DNA from: Burkholderiales bacterium
GTDB lineage: Bacteria; Pseudomonadota; Gammaproteobacteria; Burkholderiales; Nitrosomonadaceae
Assembly (NCBI GenBank): GCA_024235755.1
Contig: JACKLV010000005.1
Location: 62,001 to 126,000 of the forward strand
Length of the DNA: 64,000 nt
Direction: 5' to 3'
The position numbers and the translations under genes are program-made. Below the pieces are notes generated by a model. That model saw only the letters and a list, made by a program, of their open reading frames with translations, ran no database searches and had not been told where the DNA came from. This document shows positions 1 to 8,801 of this stretch, in pieces. The stretch's first letter is position 1. Each line of letters begins with the position of its first letter.

Positions 1-854
1 GGTATTCCTGTTACGGTCATGGCTGGCATATTGACCGGACCTCGTTTGACGACTGGATCGTGCAGCAGGCCGAAGATGCGGGTGCAACAGTTTTCTTCGG
101 AGCAACTGCGGCCGGTACCCCGGAATATCGTCATGGCTGGCATTTGACGGTTGAAGGCGTAACAGCTTCACCGGTAACACTTGAAACATCGTTGGTAGTC
201 GATGCCAGCGGACGCGGCGGCAGATTCTGCCGCAGGCTGGGCATGCACACAGACAAATTCGACAAACTGACAAGTATTTTCCGTTTTTATCCGGCTGAGA
301 CAAATGATACGGAATGCAGCGATGAAAGTTTCACGCTGGTTGAAAGCGGTGAAACCGGCTGGTGGTATTCTGCACGCTTGCCGCAAGGACAATGGATCGC
401 GGCGCTGATGACCGACAGCGATCTTGCCCGAAACCAAGGCATGCTGAGCGAGATTGAATGGCTCAATGCCCTGGCACGCACCCGTCTGACCCGTACCCGG
501 TTTGAGAAAAAAGTACCGCTGACGCCATTGCAGGCTATGCCGGCGCACAGCCAGCGACTGCAGCAATTCTGCGGACCTGGCTGGTACGCCGTGGGCGATG
601 CGGCCAGTGTCTTCGACCCGCTCTCATCGCTGGGCATTTTCAAGGCTCTACGTCACGGCCTGCTGGTTTCGTACGCGATCCGAGATGAATTACAGAACAG
701 ACCGGATACGATACAAAAATACCAATACCTGCTTGAATCGGAATTTAAACAATATCGGCAAATGCACCGGCAATATTATCAACTCGAAAAACGTTTTATG
801 CAGGCGCCGTTCTGGCAAAGACGGCAGGAAGACAGTTCGGCGGAAGCCGTCTGA
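1..854 (+). CDS. LodB/GoxB/QhpG-like FAD-dependent monooxygenase, 5' truncated
   Basis: The reading frame is open from the first bases of the window to a TGA at 852-854, so the N-terminal FAD (GxGxxG) region lies upstream and is not seen. The visible part has the strand VVDASGRGG and, near the C-terminus, GWYAVGDAASVFDPLSSLGI, the second FAD-contacting GD motif of the tryptophan-halogenase/geranylgeranyl-reductase flavoprotein group. The FDPLSSLGI version is typical of the LodB/GoxB/QhpG branch. In that branch the enzymes modify a residue of a partner amine or amino-acid oxidase to build a quinone cofactor. The partner would be expected upstream, outside the window. Family placement is from motif memory; the substrate is unknown. 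Confidence 0.7.
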   Translation, partial: YSCYGHGWHIDRTSFDDWIVQQAEDAGATVFFGATAAGTPEYRHGWHLTVEGVTASPVTLETSLVVDASGRGGRFCRRLGMHTDKFDKLTSIFRFYPAETNDTECSDESFTLVESGETGWWYSARLPQGQWIAALMTDSDLARNQGMLSEIEWLNALARTRLTRTRFEKKVPLTPLQAMPAHSQRLQQFCGPGWYAVGDAASVFDPLSSLGIFKALRHGLLVSYAIRDELQNRPDTIQKYQYLLESEFKQYRQMHRQYYQLEKRFMQAPFWQRRQEDSSAEAV

Positions 855-894
855 CAAACCGTAACATCAACAGATTGCCAGAAAATCAGTCTGC

Positions 895-1488
895 TTACGG
901 AACGAACCGGTTGGTATACCAGGGCGCGATTTCACCGGCACTAATCATCCGGTGCTTGCTGATTGTGAAGTTATCGAAATTCGCCTGCTCAAGGGCGCTA
1001 ATCAAATATTCGCCAGTGGCGACATGTACTTTGATTTGCCCCTGCCCGACCGAAACAATGTGATCGCCGTTCTTTCGCATTCGTACGCTGAAGCGCGTGC
1101 CAAGATCTTCAATCAATGCTTCTCCAACCTTGATTCTGAAGTCAGCAGCCTGCTTGTTCTTGATATCAAAATAAGCGTTTCCTCGAAACAATTCAATACG
1201 CAACGGTTCGTAATCGGTTATGGCGCACGAACTGCGATGATCAAGGGACACTTCTATTTCCGGCGTTAGTGAGACAGTGAGATATTCATGCGCTCCGGTT
1301 TCATGAAGACGGATACTTTGCGGCCTGGACAGATACCAGGAAAACACACCGAGCACCACACAAATACAGAGCAATGCAAAGTGAAACAGCATCTGCCGCC
1401 AGGTAAGTTTAACGGGTTTTGAGGTTGGGTCGGAATCTTTTGGTGCGGGCATGGATTTGTGTATGTACTGAATGCTATCGTTAAACAA
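895..1488 (-). CDS. Orphan FecR-like anti-sigma/transmembrane sensor domain protein, possibly N-terminally degraded
   Basis: The protein has one membrane segment (about residues 34-52) followed by a periplasmic FecR domain. The family pattern is visible as LRIELFRGNAYFDIK, then FRIKVGEALIEDLGTRFSVR and VSVGQGQIKV. FecR proteins relay TonB-receptor occupancy to an ECF sigma factor, but no sigma factor or receptor is adjacent. The annotated start is a TTG. The same frame stays open about 110 bases further upstream without ATG or GTG and encodes a stretch resembling the end of the usual cytoplasmic N-terminal domain (FGRLDEKSKSAQLVLTAYAR). The gene may therefore have lost its normal start. Roughly 197 residues is short for the family (usually above 300). 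Confidence 0.6.
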   Translation of the reverse strand: MFNDSIQYIHKSMPAPKDSDPTSKPVKLTWRQMLFHFALLCICVVLGVFSWYLSRPQSIRLHETGAHEYLTVSLTPEIEVSLDHRSSCAITDYEPLRIELFRGNAYFDIKNKQAADFRIKVGEALIEDLGTRFSVRMRKNGDHIVSVGQGQIKVHVATGEYLISALEQANFDNFTISKHRMISAGEIAPWYTNRFVP

Positions 1489-1751
1489 TTCGCCATTATA
1501 ACGGGCGTATGCCGTCAGTACCAGTTGTGCAGACTTGCTTTTTTCGTCCAGACGCCCGAATTCATCGTGAAATGAATATTTTCATCCTGCATTGCCGCAA
1601 CCTGGCTGAAAGCTGATATAAAATCATAGATATTTTGCAAAAAAATCAGTGAGTAACCTTCTTGACAAACAACGCACAGAAATTAAACTTGGAGGCTAAA
1701 ACATTACTTCAATTTAACGAAAATAATCGCCATATGCATGTCAATATCGTC

Positions 1752-2492
1752 ATGAAAAAAATAACAATACTCTTCGTCTGTCTATTTATCAGCGCCTGTG
1801 CAGGAATTCAGCACGATCCGGGAGACTTGTCGGAAATTGCACCGCAGCCGGAAAATGACCGTAACACATTTGCTGAACATGGGTCAGTAACCGAAAACAA
1901 TCCCTCAGACCAACAGAAACAGGATATTGCACCTCCATCGATTATTGAAAATAATAAGAAAGACGTTGCTCTGTTGAATGTTGAGGAAAGTGAGAAAAAT
2001 GTCGCCAAGGAACCGCTCTGGCCGACCGAAACCGGGTACGCAACATATTATGCTCCCGGTATGGAAGGAAACTTGACGGCAAGTGGCGAACCGTACGATT
2101 CAGAACAGCTTACCGCCGCGCATCGAACAATTCCAATCGGCAGTGTAGTCCGCGTGACAAACCCGGAAACACAACGGCATGTGACTGTTCGAATCAATGA
2201 TCGCTGGGGTGGCGGTGGAGACCGGATAGTCAATTTATCCAGACAAGCTGCGGTTGAGCTGGGTTTCGGATCGGCCGGAATGATATTTGTGCACCTGGAT
2301 GTCGAATCAATCCCATCCGGCAGGAGCACGTACGCCAGAACGCAGCCAATGCCGCTGCCTTCAAAAATCCAAGAAGATCAGGCAGCAAACCATTCAAAGT
2401 TGAGTATCTGCCAGAATGAAGCAGATATATTGGGTCTGAGTGGAGATTTTTTTCGCTATCATGTGCTCGGCTGCCTAGCGCGTGGTCAGTAA
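1752..2492 (+). CDS. rlpA: RlpA-family septal ring lytic transglycosylase, lipoprotein
   Basis: RlpA proteins are outer-membrane lipoproteins that cleave denuded glycan strands, usually at the septum. The ATG at 1752 gives an ideal lipoprotein signal: KK, a hydrophobic run and the lipobox ISA-C16. An upstream in-frame ATG (1734) and a TTG (1662) would spoil it. A polar low-complexity linker runs to about residue 88. The double-psi barrel follows at about 94-184, with TASGEPYD, LTAAHRT and VRINDR. Glu113, Asp116, His124 and Asp150 have the same relative spacing as the conserved active-site residues of Pseudomonas RlpA. The usual DRGPF loop is replaced by DRWGGGGDR, which is unusual. There is no C-terminal SPOR domain, so septal targeting is not assured. 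Confidence 0.85.
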   Translation: MKKITILFVCLFISACAGIQHDPGDLSEIAPQPENDRNTFAEHGSVTENNPSDQQKQDIAPPSIIENNKKDVALLNVEESEKNVAKEPLWPTETGYATYYAPGMEGNLTASGEPYDSEQLTAAHRTIPIGSVVRVTNPETQRHVTVRINDRWGGGGDRIVNLSRQAAVELGFGSAGMIFVHLDVESIPSGRSTYARTQPMPLPSKIQEDQAANHSKLSICQNEADILGLSGDFFRYHVLGCLARGQ

Positions 2493-2701
2493 GCCTGTCA
2501 TAGCGCCCCAGCAGAAACTGTAAAGCAAACCGTGAAAAGCAGGCTTTGATACTGATTAATCAGGTGCAGATCAATTGGTCATCGAGTTAGATGTATTCCA
2601 TGCAATGCCAGTTGGGTGTATATGAATCGTTGGGCACACTATATAAAGAAAAAATGCTCCAGGCCGATTTAAAATGCGTTTAACGATACATTTTGATACT
2701 A

Positions 2702-3322
2702 ATGGAAATCCATCACGCCGGTGTTTTCGCTAACACTGCACTGTATGCGCATGAAGCAAAAAATACAGCTCGTTCATACAAAACCGGCGAAACGGATGCC
2801 GGTTCTGATTCCAGACAGTTCTTATCGGTATCTTCGGGTAAGCAGCCTGGTAACGGCCAGCTGGATGACCCTGCAATAAAAAGCCAGCTGAACGCATTAC
2901 GTGCAAGGGACCAGGAAGTGCGCGCGCATGAACTGGCGCATGCTTCGGCAGCCGGCGGTTTAAGCAAAGGCGGCCCTAGTTTCGACTATCAGCGCGGACC
3001 GGACGGGCAATTATATGCTGTCGGTGGGGAAGTACAAATCGATACGTCCGGCGTACCCGGAGACCCGGAAGCCACGCTGGAAAAAGCAATACAAATACAA
3101 CAGGCCGCACTCGCACCGGCACAACCTTCAGCACAAGACCGTTCTGTCGCTATTGCGGCAGCGGCTATGGCGGCTCAGGCACGCGCCGAACTGAACAATC
3201 AAAACACCGACACCCCCGAATCCGCCACACACAATTTTAATACTCAAGCACAAGAAGCTTACCGCACAGCGTCCGAGGCCAACAATCCACGCAGCGAACC
3301 GCTAATTCATCTGACCGCCTAA
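2702..3322 (+). CDS. SprA-related / CJM1_0395-type putative metalloprotease
   Basis: The diagnostic segment is RARDQEVRAHELAHASAAGG (about residues 67-86), which has an HExxH-like arrangement (HELAH). It is followed by a Tyr/Gly-rich stretch (GPDGQLYAVGGEVQID) and a basic helix. These features define the putative metalloprotease CJM1_0395/SprA-related family. The function is not established and no substrate is known. The first 65 residues and the tail are polar and probably disordered. ATG at 2702 is preferred over the TTG at 2693. A terminator-like hairpin follows the stop. Confidence 0.75.
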   Translation: MEIHHAGVFANTALYAHEAKNTARSYKTGETDAGSDSRQFLSVSSGKQPGNGQLDDPAIKSQLNALRARDQEVRAHELAHASAAGGLSKGGPSFDYQRGPDGQLYAVGGEVQIDTSGVPGDPEATLEKAIQIQQAALAPAQPSAQDRSVAIAAAAMAAQARAELNNQNTDTPESATHNFNTQAQEAYRTASEANNPRSEPLIHLTA

Positions 3323-3336
3323 CTGCAAGCTTTTTT

Positions 3337-3364
3337 GCGGTTTTGCAGCAACCGCCCTTTTTTC
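3337..3364 (+). terminator. Rho-independent terminator after the SprA-like gene
   Basis: GCGGTT (3337-3342) pairs with AACCGC (3350-3355) and is followed by CC and a run of T residues from 3358. It lies 15 bases after the stop codon of the preceding gene. Confidence 0.6.
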
Positions 3365-3538
3365 TTTACACAGCCAATTTGAGAAAAATCAGTGACTTCA
3401 TGTCTTGTTGGTGCGACATTTTGCCACATTGACCCAAAGACAGCGTTGATCAATACTGCGGCCCGTGGCCACATAAAGGAGAGGTTGGGAGATCTCATCC
3501 GAAACATAATGTTATTCATCAATCATAAGGGGCTTTAA

Positions 3539-4342
3539 ATGAAAAAAACATTAATAAAAAATCTAGTCATGTATTCAGCAGTCATTTTTGCCAGCATGAC
3601 TGCTCTGCAAGCTATGGCGCACATAGGGTATGGTGGCCGGGATTTTGGTTCTTTTACTGGCGCCACTCTGGAATCGTTAACAATCTCAAACCAGGCTGTT
3701 ACCGGCAGCCACGGCTGGATCGATGGAACAGATGCAGACTGGGGGGATTCGCACCGGTTACGCGCATATCGGTTCCATTTGGACAATGACGCCGATGTAT
3801 CAATCTCATTCGGAGATCTTGCATACACGACTTCAACCGGAACAAGCGTACTCGGCGGAATCAATCCCGGTTTTTCCCTTTACAGCGGACTGGCACATTT
3901 AGCTCCTTTAGGCGCCGATTATGACTCAGCTCCCGGATCAGTTGCCCTGCGCGATGCTGATTCCGGCGGCGCTTTTACGGAAGGTTCGTTCAGAGCGCTT
4001 ACGGACTGGCGCATTACCAACGATAACAACGATCCAGCCACTGTCTTCACCTATGTGGGTTCTGCCTATGACGGCAGCGTAGATTATGGCAGCGGCGTTA
4101 TCGCGGGTGGCGACGGCATTGCAGATAACTTTGTCTCTCAATCCTTTCATTTAACGGCGGGTGATTATACAATTTTTGTCGGAGGAACTGACTATTCAGA
4201 CCAGGTAGCGCCTTGGGATTCATACGGCCTGGAAGGGGTGGTTTCAGTTGTGCCAGAACCAGAGATTTACGCGATGCTTTTAGTTGGACTCGGTCTGGTG
4301 AGCGTCTGCGCAAATCGCCGTCAAAATTATGCTTATAGTTAA
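3539..4342 (+). CDS. PEP-CTERM sorting domain protein
   Basis: The protein has an N-terminal signal peptide (MKKTL... cleaved near residue 27, QAMA) and a secreted acidic body with few recognisable motifs. The C-terminus is a PEP-CTERM signal: VPEPEIYAMLLVGLGLVSV, then a basic tail (ANRRQ). PEP-CTERM proteins are handled by an exosortase (EpsH) in bacteria that make exopolysaccharide. No exosortase is visible here, but exopolysaccharide genes occur at 25.8-31 kb. The body is about 210 residues rich in Asp, Gly and Ser, perhaps an extracellular matrix protein. The ATG follows AAGGGG at a suitable distance. Specific function unknown. Confidence 0.85.
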   Translation: MKKTLIKNLVMYSAVIFASMTALQAMAHIGYGGRDFGSFTGATLESLTISNQAVTGSHGWIDGTDADWGDSHRLRAYRFHLDNDADVSISFGDLAYTTSTGTSVLGGINPGFSLYSGLAHLAPLGADYDSAPGSVALRDADSGGAFTEGSFRALTDWRITNDNNDPATVFTYVGSAYDGSVDYGSGVIAGGDGIADNFVSQSFHLTAGDYTIFVGGTDYSDQVAPWDSYGLEGVVSVVPEPEIYAMLLVGLGLVSVCANRRQNYAYS

Positions 4343-4535
4343 TTTCAGTCACACCTTGTATCTTTGCAGGCCTAGCGCCATCGTGAGCACTTGATACAAG
4401 AAATTGTTTTCAATCGCGGTAGGTGAAGATAACGCATGCAGCTTCTTGTAGATTGCAATGCCGGGTATCTTCGGCTACCGCGTCACATTGCCGTTCAAAT
4501 GTGCGTGCATCTCGTGGGCAATGGTCAGACCCTCG

Positions 4536-5483
4536 TTAATCGACGCTTCTTGACCCGCTATGACGCGCCAGTATCTGCTCGCCAAACAAGCTAGCTGTCA
4601 ATTCAACCGCAATTTCCGCGGTCTGGTTGCGAATATCCAATGCCGGATTGATCTCTACAATATCCAAAGAACCAAACAAGCCGGTGTCGTAAATCATCTC
4701 CATGCATAATTGCGCTTCACGGTAATCGGGGCCGCCTTTAACCGGCGTGCCGGTTCCCGGCGCGATCAGCGGATCGAGAAAATCGATATCGAAACTGACA
4801 TGCAGATGCCCGCCCTTTACTATCGCTTTTTCCAGAACTGTCTCCATGACCGCGCGCATGCCGAGTTCGTCAATCTGACGCATGTCATAGACTTCCAATC
4901 CCGCAGCTAGCACGGCCTGTTTTTCGACATGATCGATGGAACGTACGCCAATCAGCTGAAAATCATTCACAGCAACAGACATTTTATCCTGTCCCATGCG
5001 GCGCAGCATATCGGAATCCGGATCGGTCAGCAGCGCCACAGGCATACCGTGAAGATTGCCGGAAGGTGAGGTAGCCGGTGTATTAAAATCTGCATGCGCA
5101 TCGAGCCAGAGTACCGTCAGCGGAATCTGGCGTTCGCGGCAGTAACGCGACACGCCCGCAATCGATCCGATAGCAATGGAATGGTCACCACCGAGCACAA
5201 TGGGACACTGTCCGTCTGCCAGGGTCTCATAAACGCTTACAGACAACTTCTGAAACCATGCGACTGCCGCATCGAAATGACGGTAACCGTTGCTAATAAC
5301 CCCCTGTGTCGTGCGGGGCCCTTTGATATCGCCCGTATCTTCAATTTTCCCGCATAGGCGCTCCAGAACTTTATGGATACCCGCCACCCGCAATGCTTCC
5401 GGCCCCATAGAGCATCCACGCCGGCTTGCGCCCAGGTCGGTGGGCATGCCGATCAATGCGGGAGCAGGTCTTTGCCTAGCCAT
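4536..5483 (-). CDS. rocF: Arginase
   Basis: Arginase hydrolyses L-arginine to ornithine and urea with a binuclear manganese centre. The metal motifs are visible: GGDHS at residues 98-102, DAHAD at 128-132 (followed by FNTP) and SFDIDFLDP (Asp232 and Asp234). At 315 residues the length is normal for arginase. The start overlaps the end of the ornithine aminotransferase gene by 8 bases, so the two are one translationally coupled operon converting arginine to glutamate semialdehyde. In an ammonia oxidiser the urea could feed a urease, though none is in the window. Confidence 0.92.
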   Translation of the reverse strand: MARQRPAPALIGMPTDLGASRRGCSMGPEALRVAGIHKVLERLCGKIEDTGDIKGPRTTQGVISNGYRHFDAAVAWFQKLSVSVYETLADGQCPIVLGGDHSIAIGSIAGVSRYCRERQIPLTVLWLDAHADFNTPATSPSGNLHGMPVALLTDPDSDMLRRMGQDKMSVAVNDFQLIGVRSIDHVEKQAVLAAGLEVYDMRQIDELGMRAVMETVLEKAIVKGGHLHVSFDIDFLDPLIAPGTGTPVKGGPDYREAQLCMEMIYDTGLFGSLDIVEINPALDIRNQTAEIAVELTASLFGEQILARHSGSRSVD

Positions 5484-6699
5484 GTGACGACAATACCGGA
5501 ATAATACGATCCAGCGCCCAGTCCACTTCGGATTCCGTGATAATCAACGGGGGCGCGAAACGGAGGATAAATTCGTGCGTTTCTTTAACCAAGATTCCCC
5601 GCTGTTTTAGTGCATTGCAAACGGTTTTGACATTACCGGCTTCGGGGTGGAACTCCACCGCCATCATTAACCCGCGCCCGCGTATTTCCCGGATCAACGG
5701 ATTATGAACGGTTTCAAGCCCTGCCATAAATCGTTTCCCCATCCGTTCGGCATTTTCAATCATACCCTCCTCAATAAGCACTTTAAGCGCCATGCGCGCC
5801 ACCGCACAGGCGACCGGATTGCCGCCGAAAGTGCTGCCATGCTGGCCTGGCTGCAGAACGCCCAGCGTTTCTCTGCTTGAAAGTACGGCTGAGACGGGAT
5901 ACATGCCGCCCGACAATGCTTTGCCAATCAGCGTCATGTCCGCCACGATATGTTCATGCTCCTCGGCCAGCAGTTTGCCGGTTCGCCCCAATCCGGTCTG
6001 GATTTCATCCAGAATCAGTACGATCTGATTACGGTTACAAATTTCGCGCACCTGTTTCAAATAACCGTTTGGCGGAATAATGACACCGGCCTCTCCTTGA
6101 ATCGGTTCGACCAAAAAACCCGCAGTGTTCGGCGTTATTGCCTGTTCCAGAGCATGCGTATTGCCGAAAGGAACAGTCTTGAATCCGGGTGTAAACGGAC
6201 CGAAATGATCGCGTGCATTAGGATCGGTGCTAAAGCCGACAATAGTAATTGTGCGGCCGTGAAAATTGTTTTCGCACACAATGATCTCAGCTTGGTCTGC
6301 CGGAATCCCTTTGACTTCGTAGCCCCATTTGCGCACCACTTTCAAAGCGCTCTCAACCGCTTCCGCGCCGCTGTTCATCGGCAGCACCTTATGCGCGCCG
6401 GTCAATGCACAAACATCTTCATAGAAACCGGCCAGTTGATCGTTGTGAAAAGCGCGCGAAGTCAACGCCAGGCGCTGTGACTGCGCCACCAGTGCCGCAT
6501 GGATGCGCGGATGACAGTGACCCTGATTGATTGCCGAGTATGCGGACAGACAATCCATATACTTGCGTCCGTCGATATCCCACACCCATACCCCGGCACC
6601 GCGAGATAAGATGACGTCGAGCGGCGCATAGTTATGCGCGCCAAGTTCATTTTCTACGGCCAATATTTGTTCCTGTGACCGGCCCTGCATCTTCTTCAT
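5476..6699 (-). CDS. rocD: Ornithine aminotransferase
   Basis: This is a PLP enzyme (class III aminotransferase) that moves the delta-amino group of ornithine to 2-oxoglutarate, giving glutamate semialdehyde. Family features are GAEAVESALKVVRKWGY, HGRTITIVGFSTD, LDEIQTGLGRTG (the conserved Asp pairs with the PLP ring nitrogen), the PLP lysine in LIGKALSGGMYPVSAV, and GSTFGGNPVACAVA. The ATG at 6699 is chosen because AGGTGG lies 7 bases upstream; a GTG at 6708 is in frame but poorer. Upstream gene of the rocD-rocF pair. Confidence 0.92.
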   Translation of the reverse strand: MKKMQGRSQEQILAVENELGAHNYAPLDVILSRGAGVWVWDIDGRKYMDCLSAYSAINQGHCHPRIHAALVAQSQRLALTSRAFHNDQLAGFYEDVCALTGAHKVLPMNSGAEAVESALKVVRKWGYEVKGIPADQAEIIVCENNFHGRTITIVGFSTDPNARDHFGPFTPGFKTVPFGNTHALEQAITPNTAGFLVEPIQGEAGVIIPPNGYLKQVREICNRNQIVLILDEIQTGLGRTGKLLAEEHEHIVADMTLIGKALSGGMYPVSAVLSSRETLGVLQPGQHGSTFGGNPVACAVARMALKVLIEEGMIENAERMGKRFMAGLETVHNPLIREIRGRGLMMAVEFHPEAGNVKTVCNALKQRGILVKETHEFILRFAPPLIITESEVDWALDRIIPVLSSHG

Positions 6700-6968
6700 T
6701 GATACCACCTAAAAACTGACTGACATATATTTCGGTATTGCGCCCGGGTGGAAAAGCTTATCACACTATTTTTGGAAAAAGGATGCACACAATGTATCGG
6801 TTCTGTCGACACGAATCAGGCAACACCGTATTACCAAACCCGAGCATACCGGTGCGACGATATGTCACATTGTTTTCATGCGGCTCGAATTGGATAATTA
6901 CCTTACCTTATTTAAGTAAAAAATAACTGACGATCGAGTTGAATTTCTCATAGAGGAGAATATTTTTG
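6700..6968. other. Intergenic region between rocD and the small membrane ORF
   Basis: The region probably holds the rocD promoter (minus strand) and one for the small ORF (plus strand). Reading frames here are short and have no recognisable features. No clear repeat, RNA gene or known operator was seen. Confidence 0.4.
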
Positions 6969-7127
6969 ATGCATAAGATGCTTAACCGATTTTTAAATCC
7001 ACTTTTTGGCTTTTTAGGCTTTTCGCTGATGTTGGCGGCATTACAATCGAAACATTTCGCACCGGAGCCAGGCTTGCCAACGGGGTACCCGAAATCGTTG
7101 AAATCTTCCTCCGAGCCGATAAAGTAA
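6969..7127 (+). CDS. Small membrane protein, 52 residues, hypothetical
   Basis: The ATG at 6969 follows a purine-rich GAGGAG about 10 bases upstream, and the frame runs to a TAA at 7125-7127. The product has one hydrophobic segment (PLFGFLGFSLMLAALQ, residues 11-26) between a short basic N-terminus and a polar proline-rich tail ending SSSEPIK. A strong terminator follows about 60 bases after the stop, which supports a discrete transcript. No family recognised; single-pass membrane peptide by composition. Confidence 0.45.
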   Translation: MHKMLNRFLNPLFGFLGFSLMLAALQSKHFAPEPGLPTGYPKSLKSSSEPIK

Positions 7128-7187
7128 TCGATTATTAATAGAGATTACTTCTTCTTCAAACTTTCCTTCCTAAGTAAGGCTCCTCGT

Positions 7188-7222
7188 CCCGGTTTTGATT
7201 TCTTGTCAGAACCGGGTTTTTT
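7188..7222 (+). terminator. Rho-independent terminator after the small ORF
   Basis: CCCGGTTTTGA (7188-7198) pairs with TCAGAACCGGG (7206-7216) across a short loop with one G-T wobble, followed by six T residues. Confidence 0.85.
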
Positions 7223-7518
7223 CCGGTACGAAACGCATTATGCGATATGGATCAAATTGTTCCTATGTGCTGCGAAGTTGTCACTGACGGGCATCAAATG
7301 ATCCGTCAATCAAAAAACAAAACGGAATACCGCATCATCGGGACCAACAAGATTTGTTTGAAACATGGGTACGTATTGACACGTATTTTACTATCCAACA
7401 ATTTTCGATATTGTATCGATATCGGGTTAAAATCATCCGTGAGATGTTTGATTTAATCATTATTATCAATCAAAGTGGAATCCGCTAAGGATTTTTGTTT
7501 ATGAACGATGGAGGTTAT
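7223..7518. other. Leader region of the cytochrome c peroxidase gene
   Basis: A 69-codon ORF (7247-7456) in this stretch has no ribosome site and no recognisable content. A hairpin-like inverted repeat, TGACGG at 7285-7290 with CCGTCA at 7303-7308, is present. The promoter of the peroxidase gene must lie here, but I could not assign convincing -10/-35 boxes. Confidence 0.35.
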
Positions 7519-8670
7519 ATGAAACTGATTCTAATACTTGCATTTTTTATCTGCGCACAGGCCTATGCGGCTGAGGATACGCGGGATCATCCTGATGCAG
7601 AAAAAGCACACGAACATAAAGGTAAAAAACAGCACGGCGAAGGGCATGATGGCGATCACGACCACGGCGGCATGAAGCACGGTGAAGACGGTCACGGACA
7701 TGGTGGCGGCATGCACGGTGACCATGATCATGGTGGCGGTCATGGCCACGGTGACGGTCACGGACATGGCGGCAAGCTGGATGAAACCCGCCTCAAACAG
7801 TTTTTTGAACCGCTGCCTGCATCCATTATCGATGAACAAAAAAATGCCGCACTGATCAAACTAGGAAAAAAACTGTATCTGGATCCGCGATTATCCATCA
7901 ATGACAAGATTGCGTGTAACTCATGCCACAGCCTGAGTAATTTTGGCGTGGATAATGAGCCAACCTCTCCAGGTCATGAAGGCAAGCGCGGCGGTAGAAA
8001 CTCTCCAACGACTATGAATGCGGCGCTTCATATCGCGCAGTTCTGGGACGGCCGGGCCGCCAATGTTGAGGAACAGGCGCTGGGACCGATCCTGAATCCG
8101 GTTGAAATGGGCATGCCCAGCGAGGAAGCCGTAGTCAAAAAACTGAAAGGCATAGCCGAATATAAAGCGTTGTTCGCCGAAGCGTTCGGTAACGAGAAAG
8201 ATCCGATGAAATACAAAAACATCGGTGTCGCCATCGGCGCTTTCGAACGCACCCTGTTAACGCCGTCACGGTTTGATGACTTTCTTAAAGGCGACAAGGA
8301 CGCATTGAATGAAAGTGAAAAAAGAGGTTTGAAGAAATTCATCAACATGGGTTGCGTCAATTGTCATAATGGCACAGTCATCGGCGGCAATTCCTACAAA
8401 AAAATCGGCCTGGTCGTGCCTTATGAAACATCAGACATGGGACGGTATGAAGTCACCGGACTCGAAACCGACAAAAAAGTTTTCAAGGTGCCAAGTCTGA
8501 GAAACATTGCCAAAACAGCACCGTATTTTCATGACGGCTCGGTTGAAACACTGGATGAAGCTATCGAACTCATGGCGAAACATCAGCTGGGGCGTGATCA
8601 TGTCGGTCACGGCATGGTTAGAGATATCAAAGCCTTTTTAGGCTCTCTGACAGCCAAAAGCGCCGAATAG
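7519..8670 (+). CDS. Di-haem cytochrome c peroxidase with a histidine-rich N-terminal extension
   Basis: The protein belongs to the bacterial CcpA/MauG family: periplasmic reduction of hydrogen peroxide with electrons from c-type cytochromes. The ATG at 7519 has GGAGG five bases upstream and starts a signal peptide (cleaved near AYA, residue 17). Residues about 31-85 are an unusual His/Gly/Asp-rich run of repeated HGH, HDHGG and GHGHG units, likely metal-binding. The two haem sites are CNSCH (133-137) and CVNCH (279-283). FWDGRA, NPVEMGMP and KVPSLRNI are family motifs. The mature enzyme core has normal length. The gene appears monocistronic, with a strong hairpin after it. Confidence 0.92.
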   Translation: MKLILILAFFICAQAYAAEDTRDHPDAEKAHEHKGKKQHGEGHDGDHDHGGMKHGEDGHGHGGGMHGDHDHGGGHGHGDGHGHGGKLDETRLKQFFEPLPASIIDEQKNAALIKLGKKLYLDPRLSINDKIACNSCHSLSNFGVDNEPTSPGHEGKRGGRNSPTTMNAALHIAQFWDGRAANVEEQALGPILNPVEMGMPSEEAVVKKLKGIAEYKALFAEAFGNEKDPMKYKNIGVAIGAFERTLLTPSRFDDFLKGDKDALNESEKRGLKKFINMGCVNCHNGTVIGGNSYKKIGLVVPYETSDMGRYEVTGLETDKKVFKVPSLRNIAKTAPYFHDGSVETLDEAIELMAKHQLGRDHVGHGMVRDIKAFLGSLTAKSAE

Positions 8671-8687
8671 GGTAAATAGTCATTATA

Positions 8688-8726
8688 GCGCGCTGCTGAA
8701 CGCGCAATTATGTTCCAGCAGCGCGC
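8688..8726. terminator. GC-rich hairpin between the peroxidase and NYN genes
   Basis: GCGCGCTGCTG (8688-8698) pairs perfectly with CAGCAGCGCGC (8716-8726). It lies between convergent genes. There is no long T run on either side, so it may act as a bidirectional 3' end stabiliser rather than a classical terminator. Confidence 0.55.
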
Positions 8727-8801
8727 ATGATCATAATCCGATACCCGATACCCGATCAAAAACTGACCGAATACCTAACTAAAGTAAAACACACAAGTTT
8801 C

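Noticed and set aside
7247..7456. 69-codon frame before the cytochrome c peroxidase gene
   Set aside because: No ribosome site and no recognisable composition; it lies in a leader and promoter region.
7600..7775. Repeated DNA that could suggest a CRISPR or tandem repeat array
   Set aside because: The repetition comes from codons of a His/Gly-rich protein segment, with no regular spacers.
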